Shown piece after piece: positions 30,826-34,237 of a DNA stretch of 34,237 nt. The number at the start of each line of letters is the position of its first letter. The first letter of the stretch is position 1. Both the position numbers and the translations under genes were made by a program. Location of the stretch: positions 1 through 34,237 of the forward strand of contig JAYMSP010001256.1 in assembly GCA_036897095.1 (NCBI GenBank). The letters run 5' to 3'. Source of the DNA: Plantago elongata (taxonomy: Eukaryota > Streptophyta > Magnoliopsida > Lamiales > Plantaginaceae). The notes beneath the pieces were generated by a model. The model did not search any database. It saw only the letters and a list, made by a program, of their open reading frames with translations, and was not told the DNA's origin.

Positions 30826-31110
30826 AATTTTAGAATATTATGCAAATGTTTGTGCACGGCATAATTCATATACATTTTTACATTATATTTCTTATACATT
30901 TTTAGGGCACATTTCCTATTAGTTATTTTTTATAAAATAAAATTAATAGAAAAAATTATAATTTGTACGAAAATGAATGAAGAAAATTGATATATAATAT
31001 ATTTAGTGAAATTCTTATAAAAGTCACAATTTTTATTAATGAGAGAGAGAGAGAGAGAATATTTACAATGCATTTTAAGTTTTAGTGCAAATTTCTTATT
31101 ACTTTTTTAT
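30826..31110. repeat. Dispersed AT-rich repeat, copy 1
   Basis: Shares an ordered series of words with 32578-32880: 'gaatattatgcaaat', 'tttgtgca', 'tttataatttgtacgaaaat', 'gaaattcttataaaag', 'gcattttaagt', 'tttagtgcaaa'. It contains a (GA)9 microsatellite near 31042-31059. Part of the end recurs again at ~31440-31498. It is probably a non-autonomous element. Confidence 0.6.
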
Positions 31111-32577
31111 CAAACCCAATCGTTCCCTGGTCTAAATTTTTGTTGAAATAATTGTATAATGTTTATTTTGTCAAGTAAATTTGAAGTGCATTTCCATAAA
31201 ATAATGTGTTGCAAGTTTGAATGAACATAGCTTAATGGTAATTGAAACAATTTGCAACATATATGCACTGTTAATTCAACTTCAATAATAGTACGGAAAA
31301 AATCTTTATTGAATCTTGCAGCCAATAAGCAATAAAATTTTGGTACCAATAATTTTCTGAAATTGAGGTTCTTATTTTAGCATAACCTCACTTATTTTTT
31401 AGAATTTTATAACAAGACAATGGCATAATTCATATTCATTTGAAGTCACATTTTTAGTGCAATTTTCTTCTTATTTTTTTTATCAAACCCAATCGTCTTG
31501 TAAACTGCTAACTCTTAAATCCAAATGAAGTCAGCTGACATTCATATTCAAGTATATATTTACATGTGATATTACACTCTACATATCTACTAATTCTATT
31601 GCTGGATTAATCCGGTTATCTGTCTGAGAATCTTCTAAAAGAAGATATGCTACGCCTATCAACAAAACAAAAAGAGAAAATGGCTACAATTAAAACGATC
31701 ATGTTCGTGGTCCTCCTAGATATACGGCTAGTAGATAACGGACACCTGATCCTATACACTTATAATAAAGTGAACTATTAAGATAAAAAATATATATAAT
31801 ATATAATCAATCAATTAAGAAAATAAATATTTAACTGAACTTAATTATGTTATAACGACTCATCTACCAGTCCCGAGAAGTTGTTGTTACCTATTTTTCT
31901 TGATTTTTTTAAATAAGAATTTAAATTAGTTAATGTTCAATGTAAATATAACATAAAATTAAAGTCTTACTAAATCCTACTTATAGCTCTGTAAGTGTTT
32001 AAGAGTCCCGAGCACTTCTAAAGAGCCCGAGAAACTATTATCCTGGATATATATGTTATGATATGATGTATTATCAGTTTAAAGTTTAAACCATAACAAA
32101 AAGAAAAGGAGACGATGAAATGAAAGAAAAACGAGGGATTGTTAAGATTTAAGAACTTACAGTGCTGGCAGACTGTGCATACTTCCGAATGATTTAGAGA
32201 GAGCACGCGTCAATAAATTATGAGAAATGTCCATGCATTAATAAATGAAGATATAATGTTAGGGCATTGTTAAAATCAAATCATCAGAATTTTCAAAATA
32301 TAAAACTTACATAGTTTTTAACTGCGTCAGTATGACGATCAAACATATCTGGAATTGCTCTTTTGCAATTCTCATGTATTTATCATTTGTCATTTGTCTC
32401 TTTTGAGAAACTCATACATGCATTTACTTGTCGTTGTATTATTTGGACTTATGTTTATTATATTTTTTCTGGGAAGAAAAATGCGTGCACATGTGTATTG
32501 TGTGATTGTTTGATTAAGTATGTCCGGATAGGATATGCCTAATTAGATTTTGAATTTATATATATCCTTCGGCGCAT
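31111..32577. other. AT-rich intergenic DNA
   Basis: No supported gene. A third partial repeat copy lies near 31440-31498 ('agtcacatttttagtgcaa', then 'atcaaacccaatcg'). Otherwise nothing stands out. Confidence 0.4.
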
Positions 32578-32880
32578 GAAAAATTCGAATATTATGCAAA
32601 TTTTTGTGCACTATCATGATTTTTATATATTCTTAACTTCACATTTCTTATATATTTTAGTGCAAATTTAGTACTAGTTACTTTGTTTAGAAATAAAACT
32701 AATAGAAAATTTATAATTTGTACGAAAATTGATATATTATATATGTACTGAAATTCTTATAAAAGTTACAATTTTCATTAAAATTTTAGGGAAAAAAACA
32801 TATTATCCCCATTAACAAAGCATTTTAAGTCAAATTTCTTATTCAATTTTAGTGCAAAATTTTATATTATTATTTTTTTG
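32578..32880. repeat. Dispersed AT-rich repeat, copy 2
   Basis: Diverged counterpart of 30826-31110 in the same orientation, about 1.75 kb away. The (GA)n run of copy 1 is absent here. Confidence 0.6.
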
Positions 32881-33990
32881 AGTTTGGCTGTTGATTATCA
32901 ACTATTTTATGTTAAATACAATTTATTGCTTGTCAAAATTTAAAATTTAAAGAAAAGCCATGGAACATTTTATTGTAGACAATAACTTTCACTATTTATA
33001 TTTTTAGTACGTTCACTTCATATATAAGTTTTATTAATAACATATAACTTTATCATCAAAACTCGAAAAAATAAACACCGAACTACTGTTTACAATATCT
33101 TAAGTCAAAATTCTATGTGACATGTTTCTTTGAATTTTATTCATTTTCATGTATAAAATTAAATCAAAAGGATAATATTATTTGAAAAGTATACTGTTTA
33201 TTTTTTTTATATGTTTACTTTATATCTAATTTTATTAAAATGTATATAAATTTATTAGTAAAACTCTGAAATATATTTGAGTATATATTTATGTATTGAA
33301 CAAAAAAAGGAATTTGTTGAATGTGTTCTATTGATTTTCTAAATTTTAAATTTGAAAAATAAGTCATGGAACATTTTATTCAAATAGTTATATATAATAG
33401 TTTATATATAGATATAAGATTCTTCATAGTTGACTCGTAACCTGAATATATTCAAAGTCGTTGGCCTTATTTCGATATTACCTCTATATCCATGGATATC
33501 CTTGGTTTTATCCTCATTTTACAGAGTAGTGAAACCCGCATTTTCACACACATTCACTGCTACATAAAATTAAGTATCTTTGGTTACTAATGACAGTTTC
33601 ACCGAAAGGTGAACACTCCTTGGAACCCAAAATCAACCATTGACACTAATAGGCTCAACATTAGCCTTACAAATCACTATTTGAAGAGTTAGAATTTGTA
33701 CTAGATTCTTGAAAATGAGATGGGGGAATATATTAGGTTAAAATATATGTCCAACGGATCAAAGTTGAATTAGGACGAACTAAGTCATATGACTTGAATT
33801 TGATGCTCTCAAAATCCTCATGTGAGCAGCATATTCGACAAATAATAATGACATTCAACGTTAATAATTTATAAGTAGCCCACCTTTCAAAGTGATCATG
33901 TATATTTCAAAACGTATATCTTCACCTACAATACATTTACCCCTTATATCCATCCGATTGCCACCGATCAGCCCTTGATAAACACTCAAA
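32881..33990. other. AT-rich intergenic DNA
   Basis: No supported gene. The only similarity noted is ~33112-33175 with the right arm and flank of the hairpin at 30331-30395. Confidence 0.4.
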
Positions 33991-34237
33991 TAGGGGTGAC
34001 CATTCAGATTAATCCGATCCGATCCGATCCGAAACTTCGGATTAATCCGAAGTTTCGGGCCAACTGAGGGCCGATCCATAATCCGATCCGAATGGTTCTG
34101 ATCGGATTCGGACTAATCCGTCCCGGATCGGGTTTTTCAGATTAATCCGAAAATTAAAAAAATTACAATTTCAGATTTGATTTTAATATAGAATTCAATA
34201 CAATTATTACCAAAGAACCTACAATGCCCAATACATA
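33991..34237 (+). mobile_element. Probable terminus of a hAT-type transposon, runs off the window
   Basis: Starts TAGGGGTGACCATTC, a common terminal sequence of plant hAT elements, and is followed by dense subterminal copies of the word GATCCGATCC / GGATTAATCCGA in both orientations (34012-34160). Such clustered short motifs are transposase-binding arrays in hAT elements. The other end lies outside the window, so the 8 bp target duplication (here CACTCAAA would be the left copy) cannot be tested. Confidence 0.55.
34029..34058. repeat. Perfect 30 bp palindrome
   Basis: Two 15 nt arms (CCGAAACTTCGGATT and its complement) meet without a loop. It lies within the subterminal array of the putative hAT end. 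Confidence 0.9.

Noticed and set aside
31042..31059. (GA)n run as a regulatory GAGA element
   Set aside because: It is a simple microsatellite in a non-coding repeat with no gene nearby.

Overview
This is eukaryotic, and specifically plant, nuclear DNA. It is AT-rich, its genes have short GT-AG introns (70-130 bp), and it carries an intact plant-type subtilase (SBT2 group), a heptameric polyubiquitin gene with a 5' UTR intron, and four 2S albumin-type seed storage protein genes. It also holds debris of plant retrotransposons: an L1-type LINE, Ty1/copia gag, and LTR elements carrying 5S rRNA-like sequence. The albumin leaders and Met-rich large-subunit segments resemble those I know from sesame, so a eudicot of the Lamiales is my best guess. 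That is inference only.

Layout. 1-1300: AT-rich DNA with old duplications. 1300-6060: two tandem copies of a ~0.8 kb unit, each with one minus-strand 2S albumin gene (1528-1878 and 5442-5786). Between them lies a very short LTR element (5S-like LTRs, internal region of only ~100 bp) whose 3' LTR was later split by a ~910 bp insertion. 6060-12130: mostly gene-poor, with a ~120 bp tandem duplication (7157-7399), a possible small-protein gene (7991-8278) and a Stowaway-like MITE. 12132-12503: a third, Met-rich 2S albumin (minus). 14110-15860: a decayed LINE 3' half (minus). 15882-19148: a ten-exon subtilase (minus) whose exons I could join into an uninterrupted 808-residue frame with the full catalytic set; one intron uses a GC donor. 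20151-20576: a fourth, Met-rich 2S albumin (plus). 21238-21411: a scrap of a UDP-glycosyltransferase C-terminus. 22641-22958: a small LEA-like, possibly mitochondrial protein. 23292-24005: an unrecognised minus-strand frame broken by a single TAG. 24689-26290: polyubiquitin (minus) with its leader intron and promoter to ~26950. 27839-29119: a composite LTR element with three LTRs from two related families. 29200-29880: a decayed copia gag. 29880-34237: AT-rich DNA with diverged dispersed repeats, ending in what looks like the terminus of a hAT transposon running off the window.

How the genes relate. The four albumin genes (A, B, C minus; D plus) form a loose seed-storage cluster over ~19 kb. 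A and B are recent tandem duplicates with shared promoters (TATA, ACGT core, RY-type CATGCA). D also has RY motifs and a TATA box, and the LEA-like gene has RY and ACGT motifs upstream, so much of the left and centre of the window looks seed-expressed. Subtilase and polyubiquitin are probably unrelated neighbours. I found no convincing undescribed biochemical system. The most unusual items are the composite three-LTR element, the GC-AG intron next to the catalytic His codon, the single-TAG reading frame and the in-frame tandem repeat at 7.2 kb.
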